A stretch of DNA of 64,000 nucleotides. Origin: Spirochaeta thermophila DSM 6192. GTDB lineage: Bacteria > Spirochaetota > Spirochaetia > Winmispirales > Winmispiraceae. Below the pieces are notes generated by a model, which was not told where the DNA came from, ran no database searches, and worked only from the letters and a program-made list of their open reading frames with translations. Positions 1-8,300 of this stretch are shown in pieces. Numbering within the stretch: the first letter of the stretch is position 1; each line of letters begins with the position of its first letter. Both the position numbers and the translations under genes were made by a program. The DNA lies in assembly GCF_000147075.1 (NCBI RefSeq), contig NC_014484.1, positions 1,381,501-1,445,500 on the forward strand, given 5' to 3'.

Positions 1-262
1 GATCCCCTATGTCGTAGGAGGGGTTGAGGGCTCCCCCTATGCCGGTGAAGATCACCGCCTGCGGGGTATATACCTCGAGCAGGTGCTGGCACACCATGGC
101 GGCGAGGACCTTGCCGACCCCGCTCTTCGCCACCACGAGATCGAGGGACCGGTAACGCATCCGGTAGCTGGGGAACCCGTTCCAGTCCTCTTCGGAGATC
201 ACCTGAAAGACGTCCCGGTATGCGGCGATCTCCTCGTTCATCGCGCCGAGCACAAGATACAT
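1..262 (-). CDS. mtnN: 5'-methylthioadenosine/S-adenosylhomocysteine nucleosidase, N-terminal part (cut by window edge)
   Basis: The family hydrolyses MTA and SAH to adenine plus the thioribose in methionine salvage. Only the first 87 residues are inside the window. They open with the family signature VLGAMNEEI (residues 4-12), carry a GVGKVLAAM segment like the GIGKVNAA motif, and then FTGIGGALNPSYDIGD, matching the conserved glycine-rich purine-site strand. The ATG at 262 follows a GGGAGAG ribosome binding site. The gene is divergent from epmA. The catalytic C-terminal half lies outside, so activity cannot be judged. Confidence 0.9.
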   Translation of the reverse strand, partial: MYLVLGAMNEEIAAYRDVFQVISEEDWNGFPSYRMRYRSLDLVVAKSGVGKVLAAMVCQHLLEVYTPQAVIFTGIGGALNPSYDIGD

Positions 263-286
263 ACTCACTCTCCCGCCGATACCATT

Positions 287-314
287 CCTATACGATCACC
301 TTCCGACCTGTCAA
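287..314 (-). promoter_or_regulatory. Candidate sigma-70 promoter for mtnN
   Basis: On the minus strand a perfect -35 TTGACA (309-314) is followed after 16 bp by TATAGG (287-292), about 25 bases before the mtnN start codon. Confidence 0.55.
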
Positions 315-366
315 CACAGTATACATGCCTCACCCCACCGGAACGAGACCTCCGCACCCTCACCCC

Positions 367-396
367 TTCACCTCCCCCACTCCCCTGTGCTACAAC
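367..396 (+). promoter_or_regulatory. Extended -10 promoter of epmA, predicted leaderless
   Basis: An extended -10 element TGcTACAAC (hexamer 391-396) has a partial -35 TTCACC 18 bp upstream (367-372). Only six bases separate the hexamer from the epmA ATG at 403, so the expected transcription start falls on the start codon. The stretch before the ATG is C-rich and has no Shine-Dalgarno sequence. Confidence 0.55.
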
Positions 397-402
397 ACCC
401 CC

Positions 403-1377
403 ATGCGCTCTCTCCACATCGCCCGTATCCGCGCCCGCCTCCTCTCCGAGCTGCGCGCCTTCTTCCGCGCACACGACCACCTCGAAGTGGACACCCCTCA
501 CCTCGCCCCTTACCTCATCCCCGAGGCCCACATCCGCCCCTTCACCACCACCCACCACCCTCTCCACGGCACTCCCCGTACCCTCTCCCTCCTCCCCTCC
601 CCCGAACTCTGGATGAAGCACCTCCTCGCCCAGGGATACGGCGACATCTTCCAGATCTCCCACGTCTTCCGGGACGCCGAACCCCCCTCCCCCCGGCACA
701 GCCCCGAGTTCACCATGCTTGAGTGGTACACCACCGACTCAACCGCTGACGACCAGATCTCCCTCACCGAGGAGCTCTTCGCCACACTCGCCCACTCCCT
801 CGACGCCCCCCACCTCTCCCCCCCCTTCCACCGCCTCACCATGGAGGAAGCCTTCACCCGCTACGCAGGCTTCTCCCTCGAGGCGCACCACACCCTCGAG
901 GCCCTCGCCTCCCACGCCACGCGGCTCGGCCTGGATGTCTCCCCCCACGAGAGCGCCGAGGACCTCTTCCACCGCATCTTCCTCACCTTCGTGGAACCCC
1001 ACCTCCCCGTCGACCGCCCCCTCGTCCTCACCCACTACCCCACCCTCGTCCCCACCCTCGCGCGCCCCATCCCCGACACACCCTGGCGCGAACGCTGGGA
1101 ACTCTACGCAGGAGGGATGGAGCTCGCCAACTGCTATACCGAGGAGACCGACCCCGACCGGGTGGAACACTTCATGGAAGGCGAACTCACGAGGCGAGGC
1201 ACCCCCACGCCGCCCCCTCCCCCCGACTTCCCCGCCACGTGTACACGGATCCCCCACCCCACGAGCGGCGTGGCCCTCGGCGTGGACAGACTCCTCATGT
1301 ACATCACCGGCGAGAAGGACATAAGGGGGGTGATCTTTTTTCCATTGTCTGATAATATAGAAGCAATAGTGGACTAA
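403..1377 (+). CDS. epmA: EF-P lysine lysyltransferase, lysyl-tRNA synthetase paralog (EpmA/GenX/PoxA)
   Basis: 324 residues, close to the roughly 325 of E. coli EpmA. It is a class II aminoacyl-tRNA synthetase catalytic core without the tRNA anticodon-binding domain. Motif 2 is seen as HVFRDAEPPSPRHSPEFTML and motif 3 as GVALGVDRLLMYI near the C-terminus. EpmA attaches (R)-beta-lysine to a conserved lysine of elongation factor P, and efp follows 36 bases downstream, which supports this over a true LysS. The ATG at 403 was chosen because it matches the family N-terminus (RIRARLLSELRAFFRAHDHLEVDTP). An open frame runs further upstream, but it has no conservation-like sequence. Confidence 0.93.
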   Translation: MRSLHIARIRARLLSELRAFFRAHDHLEVDTPHLAPYLIPEAHIRPFTTTHHPLHGTPRTLSLLPSPELWMKHLLAQGYGDIFQISHVFRDAEPPSPRHSPEFTMLEWYTTDSTADDQISLTEELFATLAHSLDAPHLSPPFHRLTMEEAFTRYAGFSLEAHHTLEALASHATRLGLDVSPHESAEDLFHRIFLTFVEPHLPVDRPLVLTHYPTLVPTLARPIPDTPWRERWELYAGGMELANCYTEETDPDRVEHFMEGELTRRGTPTPPPPPDFPATCTRIPHPTSGVALGVDRLLMYITGEKDIRGVIFFPLSDNIEAIVD

Positions 1378-1413
1378 AAACTTAATGATTATCGAACGGA
1401 GAAGCTGAAGGAT

Positions 1414-1977
1414 ATGATCAAGGCAGGAAGCATCGACAAAGGCATGTATCTCCTGTACAAAGGAGAGCCCTACTTCGTGGCCGAGCGGGAGTTCGTCAAT
1501 CCCGGCAAAGGATCCGCATTCGTGCGGCTCAAACTCAAGCACGTGAAGTCCGGACTCGTGCTCAGAGAGACCATCAAGACGAATGACTCGGTGGAAGAGG
1601 CCAACATCGAGGAACGACGCGCCCAGTACCTCTACAGCGACGGCACATCCTTCCACTTCATGGACAACGAGACCTACGAGCAGTTCGAGATCCCCATGGA
1701 AGGACACGAAGAGAAGGGACACTACCTCAAGGAGGGCGAGGTGTACGACCTCGTCTTCTGGAACGGCGCCCCCCTCGACGTGAAGCTCCCTCCGAAGATG
1801 GTCCTGGTGGTCACCGAGGCCCCCGAGGCCCTGCGGGGAGACACGGTGAGCAACGTCACCAAGACCGTCACCTGTGAGACCGGACTCCAGGTGAAGGTGC
1901 CCATCTTCATCAAAGAAGGTGAGAAGATCCTCGTCAACACGGAGACCGGCGAGTACGTGGAGCGCGTGAACACCTGA
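1414..1977 (+). CDS. efp: Elongation factor P
   Basis: 187 residues, full length for bacterial EF-P, with three beta-barrel domains. EF-P relieves ribosome stalling at polyproline stretches. The loop that carries the modified lysine reads FVNPGKGSAFVR, with K32 in the position lysylated in E. coli, so it is the likely substrate of the adjacent EpmA. The C-terminal signature VKVPIFIKEGEKILVNTETGEY is intact. AAGGAT just upstream of the ATG can serve as ribosome binding site. Confidence 0.97.
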   Translation: MIKAGSIDKGMYLLYKGEPYFVAEREFVNPGKGSAFVRLKLKHVKSGLVLRETIKTNDSVEEANIEERRAQYLYSDGTSFHFMDNETYEQFEIPMEGHEEKGHYLKEGEVYDLVFWNGAPLDVKLPPKMVLVVTEAPEALRGDTVSNVTKTVTCETGLQVKVPIFIKEGEKILVNTETGEYVERVNT

Positions 1978-1994
1978 CCCAGGAAGGAGCGGCG

Positions 1995-2951
1995 GTGCCT
2001 GCAGGCAGCACTCGGAGAAGAAGAGCACGACGGAACCTCATCGAGGACATCACGGCCCTCACCGGCAACACCCCCCTCTATCGGCTCAGCCGGATCTCCG
2101 AAGAAGAAGGCAACACCCTCCTTGCGAAGCTCGAGTGGTACAACCCCACCGGTTCGGTGAAGGACCGGATGGTGGCCCATATCCTCGGCCAGGCCGCCTC
2201 CTCGGGCAGGATCAAACCGGGCGACACCATCATCGAACCCACGAGCGGAAACACCGGGGTGAGCCTCGCAGCCTTCGGAGCGGCCCGAGGCTACCGGGTC
2301 ATACTCGTGATGCCCGACACCGCCCCGGTGGAACGGCGCCACATGCTCGCAGCCCTCGGCGCCCATCTCGAACTCACCCCCGCCGAGCAAGGGATGCGGG
2401 GGGCCATCGAGCGGGCCGAGGAGCTCGTACAGGAGATCCCCGACAGCTACATGCTCAGCCAGTTCATCAACCCCGGCAATCCGGAAGCCCACTACCAGAC
2501 CACCGGTCCCGAGATCTGGTACGACACCGAAGGGCAGGTGGACATCCTGGTGGCCGGCATCGGTACAGGCGGCACCATCACCGGAGCGGGGCGCTTCCTC
2601 AAGAAAAAGAAACCCGAGTGCCGTGTGATCGGAGTGGAACCCGCCGAGTCCGCCGTGATACACGGCGGAGAACCGGGAAGACACGGCATCTCCGGAATCG
2701 GAGCGGGCTTCGTCCCCAAGACCCTTGATCTCAAGGTGGTGGACCAGGTGGTCACCGTGTCGAGCGAGGAGGCGAAGGAAGGGGCGAAACGCATCGCCCG
2801 CGTGGAAGGCCTCCTGGTGGGCATCTCCTCCGGGGCCGCGCTCATGGGCGCACTCGCATATCTCTCATCTGCGGACATCAAAGGCGCGCAGGTGGTCATC
2901 ATATTCCCGGACAGCGGGATACCATACCTGAGCACGGGGTTGTACCGATGA
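1995..2951 (+). CDS. cysK: Cysteine synthase (O-acetylserine sulfhydrylase), first copy
   Basis: 318 residues, fold-type II PLP enzyme making cysteine from O-acetylserine and sulfide. The PLP lysine lies in YNPTGSVKDRM, the substrate loop is EPTSGNTGVSLA and the phosphate-binding glycine loop is [14 protein letters not shown]. The start is GTG at 1995, five bases after AGGAAGGAG; this gives a basic N-terminal tail (TRRRRARRN) before the usual ...EDITALTGNTPL. It begins 17 bases after efp and overlaps the following Rrf2 gene by four bases. A second, separate cysK lies near 22.3 kb. Confidence 0.94.
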   Translation: MPAGSTRRRRARRNLIEDITALTGNTPLYRLSRISEEEGNTLLAKLEWYNPTGSVKDRMVAHILGQAASSGRIKPGDTIIEPTSGNTGVSLAAFGAARGYRVILVMPDTAPVERRHMLAALGAHLELTPAEQGMRGAIERAEELVQEIPDSYMLSQFINPGNPEAHYQTTGPEIWYDTEGQVDILVAGIGTGGTITGAGRFLKKKKPECRVIGVEPAESAVIHGGEPGRHGISGIGAGFVPKTLDLKVVDQVVTVSSEEAKEGAKRIARVEGLLVGISSGAALMGALAYLSSADIKGAQVVIIFPDSGIPYLSTGLYR

Positions 2952-3415
2952 GAATCACCACAAAAGGTCGATACGCCATCAGGGCGATGGTGAACCTCGC
3001 CCTGAGCACGGAATCCAAGCCCATACCCATCAAGAAGATCGCGGAAGAGGAGAGCATCTCTCCGGAGTTCCTCGAACAGATCTTCTTCAAACTGCGCAAG
3101 GCGGGCATCATCGATTCGGTGAGGGGACCGGGAGGAGGATTCTTGATCTCGCGACCTCTCGAGAGCATCACCATCAAGGACATCTTCGATGCAGTGGACG
3201 AAGGCCTCGGCATCACCCCCTGCACCGAGGAAGAAGGCAAGTCCGGGACCGAGCTCTGTGAGAAAGCCGAACGCTGCCTGCTCTACGAAGTCTGGAAAGA
3301 GACCGCCTCCCACCTCCGGCAGTACTTCGCCTCCATCACCCTCAAGGACCTCATCGACAAGGCCAAGAAGGGGATGTACGAGGCCATCGTCGAGGGCCAG
3401 GATTTTTCGATCTGA
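2948..3415 (+). CDS. Rrf2-family transcriptional regulator with cysteine triad (IscR-like)
   Basis: 155 residues. The N-terminal winged helix is typical of Rrf2 (MRITTKGRYAIRAMVNLAL, then FLEQIFFKLRKAGIIDSVRGPGGGF). Three cysteines at C92, C104 and C110 sit where IscR/NsrR proteins bind a [2Fe-2S] or [4Fe-4S] cluster, although the first spacing (11 residues) is wider than in E. coli IscR (5). The ATGA overlap with cysK suggests translational coupling and control of sulfur or Fe-S metabolism. The cluster itself is inferred. Confidence 0.9.
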   Translation: MRITTKGRYAIRAMVNLALSTESKPIPIKKIAEEESISPEFLEQIFFKLRKAGIIDSVRGPGGGFLISRPLESITIKDIFDAVDEGLGITPCTEEEGKSGTELCEKAERCLLYEVWKETASHLRQYFASITLKDLIDKAKKGMYEAIVEGQDFSI

Positions 3416-3424
3416 AAATAAAAA

Positions 3425-3461
3425 GAAGCGCACCCTCTAAGGCGCGCTTCTCCCTCTTTAT
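3425..3461 (+). terminator. Intrinsic terminator after the efp-cysK-rrf2 operon
   Basis: A hairpin with arms GAAGCGC (3425-3431) and GCGCTTC (3444-3450) is followed by a pyrimidine-rich, T-containing tail, just after the Rrf2 stop codon. Confidence 0.7.
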
Positions 3462-3477
3462 CACCAGGAGATACTTT

Positions 3478-4608
3478 TTACATTATCACAATGGTGTCTG
3501 TCATGAGATTTCCATGTCGATTATCCACTCCTTCCTTAGTATACATACATCCTTCCTCCCCAAAGGTAGCAGCCCCTATGAAAGGTACTCCCTCCCCGAT
3601 GCTCTCTCGATATTTCTGATTGATCTCCTGCACACTATCCAACACAGCCCCCACACAGCCACCACAGTAGATAAGAATTCCTCCCCGAGGAGTGCCCTTC
3701 CTTCGATGAAAGGAGACAGCTCGCTCATACACGTGTGAGGTCCTGTCTATCAGAGCTGTTTTAAATCCCTCCATAAGGACCACCTCATCCCCTTCTTGAA
3801 ATTCAGTGAAACAGGAGAGAGCCCGGGACCCTTCAAATACCATGTGGGGATGGGAGAGGAGGTACTGAGGAATTCCTTTAAAATCCCCAATCACCCTTCC
3901 TAACGGCCGGAGCGTGGTAGCGCCCAACACGACACCCCCCTTCTCCAGGTACTCGCCAATGGCCCCCCCTGTCCACTCATTATAGACCTCGGCAGCAGGC
4001 CTTCCATCGATCTCATAGATCACCCGACCTTCACATCTTGTAACCCTTCCCCTCTTGTCTGAAGGGAAGTACCCCCCAAGAAAGCCACCGTAGATTTCAC
4101 CCTTCTCATGCTTCATCGCCACAAGAAGGGCCCCGCTCTGGGTTGAGACGTCATTCAAGAACACTCTCCACTTTCCTGACACATCATCATCAGCAGCACT
4201 CCCCCCATAGATCGGGACGCCAGTCCCCAGTACATCCTCGACCCCTTCTATCACCCTCTCCTCAAATCCTGGAGTAGCGTGCATAAGGATGAGATCAGGC
4301 TTACTCACTTCACTCAACATCCGCTCTACCCCTTCCCGCACCTTCATTCTCGCATCATCTGGTCCGCACTCTACCAAGTATGGCACCACCTTCACCTCAT
4401 CTCCCTTCTCCCAGAGAAGGGAATGTGCTCCCCGGAGAAAGCCTTCAGGCGTAAAGACCCCCTGAAAAGAGGTACACCCGAAGAGAGGAATACCATACTT
4501 CTTGGAGACTTGTGTGAGCTCATCCTGAGACACCTCTACTGTGGTGTAACAGAGTGCTGCCTTCCCCCCTTCCAATGCCTCGGAGGAAGTGAGTGGTACA
4601 TACTTCAT
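3478..4608 (-). CDS. FIST domain signal-transduction protein (FIST_N plus FIST_C)
   Basis: 376 residues. FIST modules are described as small-ligand sensory domains, often standing alone or beside histidine kinases. Seen here: an N-terminal FIST region (IPLFGCTSFQGVF, then DLILMHATPGFEE and VPIYGGSAADDD) and a C-terminal region ending GILIYCGGCVGAVLD and VPFIGAATFGEEG. Several cysteines are present (GC, YCGGC), of unknown role. The ATG at 4608 was chosen because GGGGGGTT precedes it; an upstream in-frame ATG would overlap the promoter. The gene is visibly less GC-rich than its neighbours and stands alone, so acquisition by transfer is possible. The ligand and output partner are unknown. Confidence 0.85.
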   Translation of the reverse strand: MKYVPLTSSEALEGGKAALCYTTVEVSQDELTQVSKKYGIPLFGCTSFQGVFTPEGFLRGAHSLLWEKGDEVKVVPYLVECGPDDARMKVREGVERMLSEVSKPDLILMHATPGFEERVIEGVEDVLGTGVPIYGGSAADDDVSGKWRVFLNDVSTQSGALLVAMKHEKGEIYGGFLGGYFPSDKRGRVTRCEGRVIYEIDGRPAAEVYNEWTGGAIGEYLEKGGVVLGATTLRPLGRVIGDFKGIPQYLLSHPHMVFEGSRALSCFTEFQEGDEVVLMEGFKTALIDRTSHVYERAVSFHRRKGTPRGGILIYCGGCVGAVLDSVQEINQKYRESIGEGVPFIGAATFGEEGCMYTKEGVDNRHGNLMTDTIVIM

Positions 4609-4642
4609 AGAACCCCCCAAAACAGTAATGTTTCTATGACAC

Positions 4643-4671
4643 AGTATAGAACACAGGAGGAAGGAAGTCAA
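4643..4671 (-). promoter_or_regulatory. Sigma-70 promoter of the FIST gene
   Basis: On the minus strand TTGACT (4666-4671), 17 bp, TATACT (4643-4648). The predicted start gives a leader of about 28 bases containing the G-rich ribosome binding site. Confidence 0.75.
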
Positions 4672-4699
4672 AAAAACTCACATCTTCTCTTTCTTCTCT

Positions 4700-5857
4700 C
4701 TATTCTTTGAGACTGGAAGACGCAATGTATCTGATGTAGACATCCCTCTGCGGATAGGGGATCTCGATCCCATGGGCCTTGAAGGCCTCCCAGATCGCGA
4801 AGTTGATCCAGCTTCTGGCAGGGTACTTTTCGTCGACGTTCGAGATCCAGGTGTAGAGAGTGAAGGTAATGCCGGAATCGTCGAACGAGTTGAGATAGAC
4901 CACCGGCGGCCTGGACTTCACCCTGTAGGGACAGCGTTCCCCCACCTCGATGAGCACCTTCTCCACCAACCGCACGTCGCTCTTGTACGAGACCTGCACA
5001 GGGTTCCGCAGGACCACCCTTCGATCGTAGTGCGAGAAGTTGTAGACCGCCTCCTGGACGATCTTGGAGTTGGGGAGGATGATGCTCTCGTTGAAGAGGG
5101 TGTTCACCACCGTGGTGAGCATGCGTATCTCGTGTACAGTGCCCTCTATGTCACCCACCAGGATCCGATCCCCCTCTTTGATGGGCCGGGTGGAGATGAT
5201 GATGAGCCCTGCGAAGAAGTTGGCCACCACCGACTGGAGCCCGAATCCGATTCCAAGGCCGAGCACCCCGAGAAGTACCATCAGCGAGGAAAGGTTGATC
5301 CCTATGAACGAGAGCCCTATGAGAGAAGTGAGCACGATCGTGAGGTAACGGGCCAGGTTCACCAGCGTGAATCGCCGCGAGGGGTCCATCCCCTTCACGC
5401 GTTGAAGGATGGAGTGCTCGAGCAACCGGCGCACCAGGTTGCCGCTCACCGAAGCTGCATAGAACACGGGGATGAGGAGGATCAGGGTGATGAGCGAAAT
5501 GCGGGTGTCCCCCGTACTGTAGAGGGGCTCATTGAGTACCTCGTAGATCTTCCCCAAGTACTCACCGAGCCTCGTACCGAAGAGACCGAAGAGGAGGAAG
5601 AAGGCGAGCAGTCCGAAGACCACCCGGAGCGACCGCCGAGTCCAGCGGAGGATACGCGTCTTCGTCTCCTCCTTGAAGCTGCTCCTCTGGAGAAGCCCGG
5701 CAAAGACGAGGGTGAGTACCCTGTAGAGGAGCACCGCACCAACCAAAGGGAGGAGGAAGGAAAGGACCACGTCTCCTACAGTGAAGGGGAAGTCGAGTCC
5801 CCCGATGCTCAGCGGCTTCGAAAGGAACGTGATCAAGGCCTTCCACATCTCGTCCAT
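4700..5857 (-). CDS. Small-conductance mechanosensitive channel, MscS family
   Basis: 385 residues. Four to five hydrophobic segments precede the pore-lining TM3 equivalent (VLLGVLGLGIGFGLQSVVANFFAGLII, read in overlapping parts), rich in the Gly/Ala packing typical of MscS, followed by the beta domain (GDRILVGDIEGTVHEI and ILPNSKIV). It releases solutes on osmotic downshock. The chosen ATG at 5857 shares one base with the pyrFE stop codon, so the two genes are probably co-transcribed and translationally coupled. It is larger than E. coli MscS (286) because of extra N-terminal membrane segments. Confidence 0.9.
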   Translation of the reverse strand: MDEMWKALITFLSKPLSIGGLDFPFTVGDVVLSFLLPLVGAVLLYRVLTLVFAGLLQRSSFKEETKTRILRWTRRSLRVVFGLLAFFLLFGLFGTRLGEYLGKIYEVLNEPLYSTGDTRISLITLILLIPVFYAASVSGNLVRRLLEHSILQRVKGMDPSRRFTLVNLARYLTIVLTSLIGLSFIGINLSSLMVLLGVLGLGIGFGLQSVVANFFAGLIIISTRPIKEGDRILVGDIEGTVHEIRMLTTVVNTLFNESIILPNSKIVQEAVYNFSHYDRRVVLRNPVQVSYKSDVRLVEKVLIEVGERCPYRVKSRPPVVYLNSFDDSGITFTLYTWISNVDEKYPARSWINFAIWEAFKAHGIEIPYPQRDVYIRYIASSSLKE

Positions 5858-7251
5858 CAGGTCTCCTCTACGAAGGCGCGCATCCTCTCCTCTTCCCCTT
5901 CGGTGATGAGCCCCATGGCCCTGCACACCGGGAGAAACTCGCGGATGTGGGCATAGGCGTGGAGGCGGATGCCGGCCTCTTCCATCTCCTTGTGTCCCCG
6001 CGCCCCGCGTTCCAGGAGCACCACGAGGTCTTCAACCACAAGGCCCGCATCCCGGAGTACCGTGGCCGCCTCGATCTTCGATCCTCCCGTGGTGATGAGA
6101 TCGTCCACCAGAAGGACACGCTCACCGGGACGCCACTCTCCTTCCACCCTGTTGCCCGTTCCGTAGCCTTTGGCGTCGAGCCTCGGATAGATGAGTGGCT
6201 TCCCCAGATGGAGCGCGAGCCCCGCGGCGATGGGAAGCCCGGCCGTGGGGATCCCTGCGATACGCTCGAATTCGAGCCTTCGTGCGAGCGAGGCGTAGGC
6301 GCTGATCACCTTGGGGAAGAGCTCGGGGAACGAGGGGACACGGCGGAGATCCACATAGAACGGAGACCGCTTCCCCGACTTGAGGACGAAGTCGCCCACC
6401 TTGAAGCACCCGGCCTCAACCAGCCCCTTCAGCACCCGCTCCTTCAGCCCCTCACCCATCCGCCCACGACCCGCCGCCTGCGCACCCCGTATCTCCTCCA
6501 CCACCCCCTTCGCCGCTTCTCCCGGATCCTCGGCCCGGGCGATCCCCCGCGCCACCACCACCAGCACCCCCAACCCCTCCGCATCCATCCCCGCCCGCAC
6601 CGCATCCCCCGCACTCCCCCCCTGCGCCCCCACCCCCGGGGCGAGGAACCAGACATCCGGGTGCCGTTCACGCAGGAGGGAAAGGGCCTCCGGGTTGTTC
6701 CCCGCCACCACGAGCCCCACCTCCCCATCCCACCGCACCGCCTCCTCGGCCACCCTGAGGAAGAGCGGCTCTCCCGTCACCTCCAGTTCCTGGAACCGCC
6801 CGGCGGAAGGGTTGCTCGTCCGGCAGAGCACGAACACCCCCTTCCCCTCATAGGCGAGGAACGGACGTGCCGCATCCTCACCCATGTAGGGCGCGAGGGT
6901 CACCGCATCCACCCCCAGCCACTCGAAGGCCGCACGCGCGTACGCCTCGGCCGTGGCACCGATGTCGCCACGCTTCACATCCAGCACCACCAGGGCACTG
7001 GTCCGCTCGTGGATGAGTTCCACCGTATCCTTGAGCGCCCGCATCCCCTCAGTCCCCCACGCCTCGTAGAAGGCACTGTTCGGCTTGTAGGCCACTGCAT
7101 AGGGGGCAGTCGCCTCCACGATGCGGCGATTCTCCCTCATGATGGCCTCGTAGGGGTCCTGCGTTCCCTCCGGAAGACGAGGATCGAGCCCCACACAGAG
7201 GAGGGATCGTTTTTGCCTTGCCCGCTCGGAAAGTGCCTCGAAAAATCCCAC
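5857..7251 (-). CDS. Bifunctional orotidine-5'-phosphate decarboxylase / orotate phosphoribosyltransferase (PyrF-PyrE fusion)
   Basis: 464 residues joining the last two steps of UMP synthesis in one chain. Residues about 1-260 are a type 2 OMP decarboxylase (LCVGLDPRLPEG near residue 18; catalytic VLDVKRGDIGATAEAYA near residues 89-105; NPSAGRFQ). Residues about 267-464 are an orotate phosphoribosyltransferase (KSGKRSPFYVDLRR; PRPP loop VLLVDDLITTGGSK near 379-392). The order is decarboxylase first, opposite to animal UMP synthase. The GTG at 7251 was chosen because AAAAGGAG lies just upstream and the decarboxylase homology begins directly after it. No stop or frameshift separates the halves. 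Confidence 0.93.
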   Translation of the reverse strand: MGFFEALSERARQKRSLLCVGLDPRLPEGTQDPYEAIMRENRRIVEATAPYAVAYKPNSAFYEAWGTEGMRALKDTVELIHERTSALVVLDVKRGDIGATAEAYARAAFEWLGVDAVTLAPYMGEDAARPFLAYEGKGVFVLCRTSNPSAGRFQELEVTGEPLFLRVAEEAVRWDGEVGLVVAGNNPEALSLLRERHPDVWFLAPGVGAQGGSAGDAVRAGMDAEGLGVLVVVARGIARAEDPGEAAKGVVEEIRGAQAAGRGRMGEGLKERVLKGLVEAGCFKVGDFVLKSGKRSPFYVDLRRVPSFPELFPKVISAYASLARRLEFERIAGIPTAGLPIAAGLALHLGKPLIYPRLDAKGYGTGNRVEGEWRPGERVLLVDDLITTGGSKIEAATVLRDAGLVVEDLVVLLERGARGHKEMEEAGIRLHAYAHIREFLPVCRAMGLITEGEEERMRAFVEET

Positions 7252-7316
7252 GGACGCGCTCCTTTTCAGTATACTCACAGTGTAATGCTTATAACACGGA
7301 GAGCATACCTGGTGCA

Positions 7317-8300
7317 ATGAGGAATCGTTGCAACCCCGCGTTCCGCCTCGTTCCGGCGATGCTTGTGCTCATCGCCCTACTCTCCTGCAGAGGAGGTCCT
7401 GCCGTGTCCACACATCCCACACCAGTACACCCGGATCAACACTTCATACAGGTGGGGGAGTTGACCATCTCCTACTTCGACCTCAACCCCACCGCGAAAG
7501 GACTCCCCCTCCTCTTCATCCACGGGTACAACGGGAGCGGGTACGAAGCCATCCCCCTTGCCGCCGAGCTCCGTGAACACCGGATCATCGCCCCCGACTG
7601 GCCGGGCTCCGGCTACTCCTCCAAACCCACCGACCCCTCGTTCTACCGGGTCTCTTCCTACACCCCACTCTTCATCGAACTCATGGAACGCCTCGACATC
7701 CCCCGCTACCTCGTGATAGGCCACTCCCTGGGAGGGAGGCTCGCCTCACATCTGGCCGCCTCGGCACCCGATCGCATCCCCGCCCTCGTGCTCATAGGGC
7801 CCTACGGCTTCGCGGTCCAGGACGACAACTTCCTCTTCCTCCTCACGAGACTCGGCCCCCTCGTGGACCTGGGCTTTTCCTTCAACAGCCCTGCGATCGC
7901 CCGCACGAGCATCAAGCAGAACGCCTTCACCTCTCCCGAGGCGGTCCCCGAGGACTACCTCGAGTACGTCCTCTCCTCGCTCTTCGAGCAGGGGGGAAAC
8001 GAAGCCCTCAAACTGGTCACCAAACACCTCATCCACGACGGATACCTCGAGGACGTCCTCCCCAGGATCACGCAGCCGGTGCTCCTCCTGTGGGGACGGG
8101 ACGATAGGGTGATGCGGATCCACCATGCCCCGGAGTTTACGAGACGCCTCGGCCTCTGCTATTTTTATTCCATACCACATATGGGACACATGCCGCACAT
8201 GGAAGCGCCCCATACCGTAGCCCGCCATATCGAGGACTTCCTCGAGCGGGTGGTGATCCCTTCCCGGGAAGAGGTGAGCCATGGATCGGGACATGACTGA
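7317..8300 (+). CDS. Alpha/beta-hydrolase lipoprotein
   Basis: 327 residues. A basic, hydrophobic N-terminus ends in the lipobox LLSC with the lipidated cysteine at position 24, so the enzyme should be membrane-anchored outside the cytoplasm. The hydrolase core follows: oxyanion strand LLFIHGYNGSG, nucleophile elbow GHSLGG, catalytic Asp in WGRDDRV and catalytic His in HMGHMPH. This is a complete Ser-Asp-His triad. The substrate cannot be told from sequence; the esterase/lipase or epoxide-hydrolase-like group is possible. It is divergent from pyrFE and overlaps the following sirtuin gene by 20 bases. Confidence 0.88.
   Translation: MRNRCNPAFRLVPAMLVLIALLSCRGGPAVSTHPTPVHPDQHFIQVGELTISYFDLNPTAKGLPLLFIHGYNGSGYEAIPLAAELREHRIIAPDWPGSGYSSKPTDPSFYRVSSYTPLFIELMERLDIPRYLVIGHSLGGRLASHLAASAPDRIPALVLIGPYGFAVQDDNFLFLLTRLGPLVDLGFSFNSPAIARTSIKQNAFTSPEAVPEDYLEYVLSSLFEQGGNEALKLVTKHLIHDGYLEDVLPRITQPVLLLWGRDDRVMRIHHAPEFTRRLGLCYFYSIPHMGHMPHMEAPHTVARHIEDFLERVVIPSREEVSHGSGHD

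Noticed and set aside
7252-7316. Leaderless start for the lipoprotein hydrolase
   Set aside because: CATACC lies seven bases before the ATG but is a poor -10 and lacks a -35; TATAAC further upstream is a better candidate, so the case was not counted.
5947-7320. Long plus-strand frame opposite the pyrFE fusion
   Set aside because: Entirely antisense to a well-supported enzyme and full of His/Pro/Arg-rich nonsense sequence. The same holds for the frames at 739-2028, 8838-10286 and 21644-23275.
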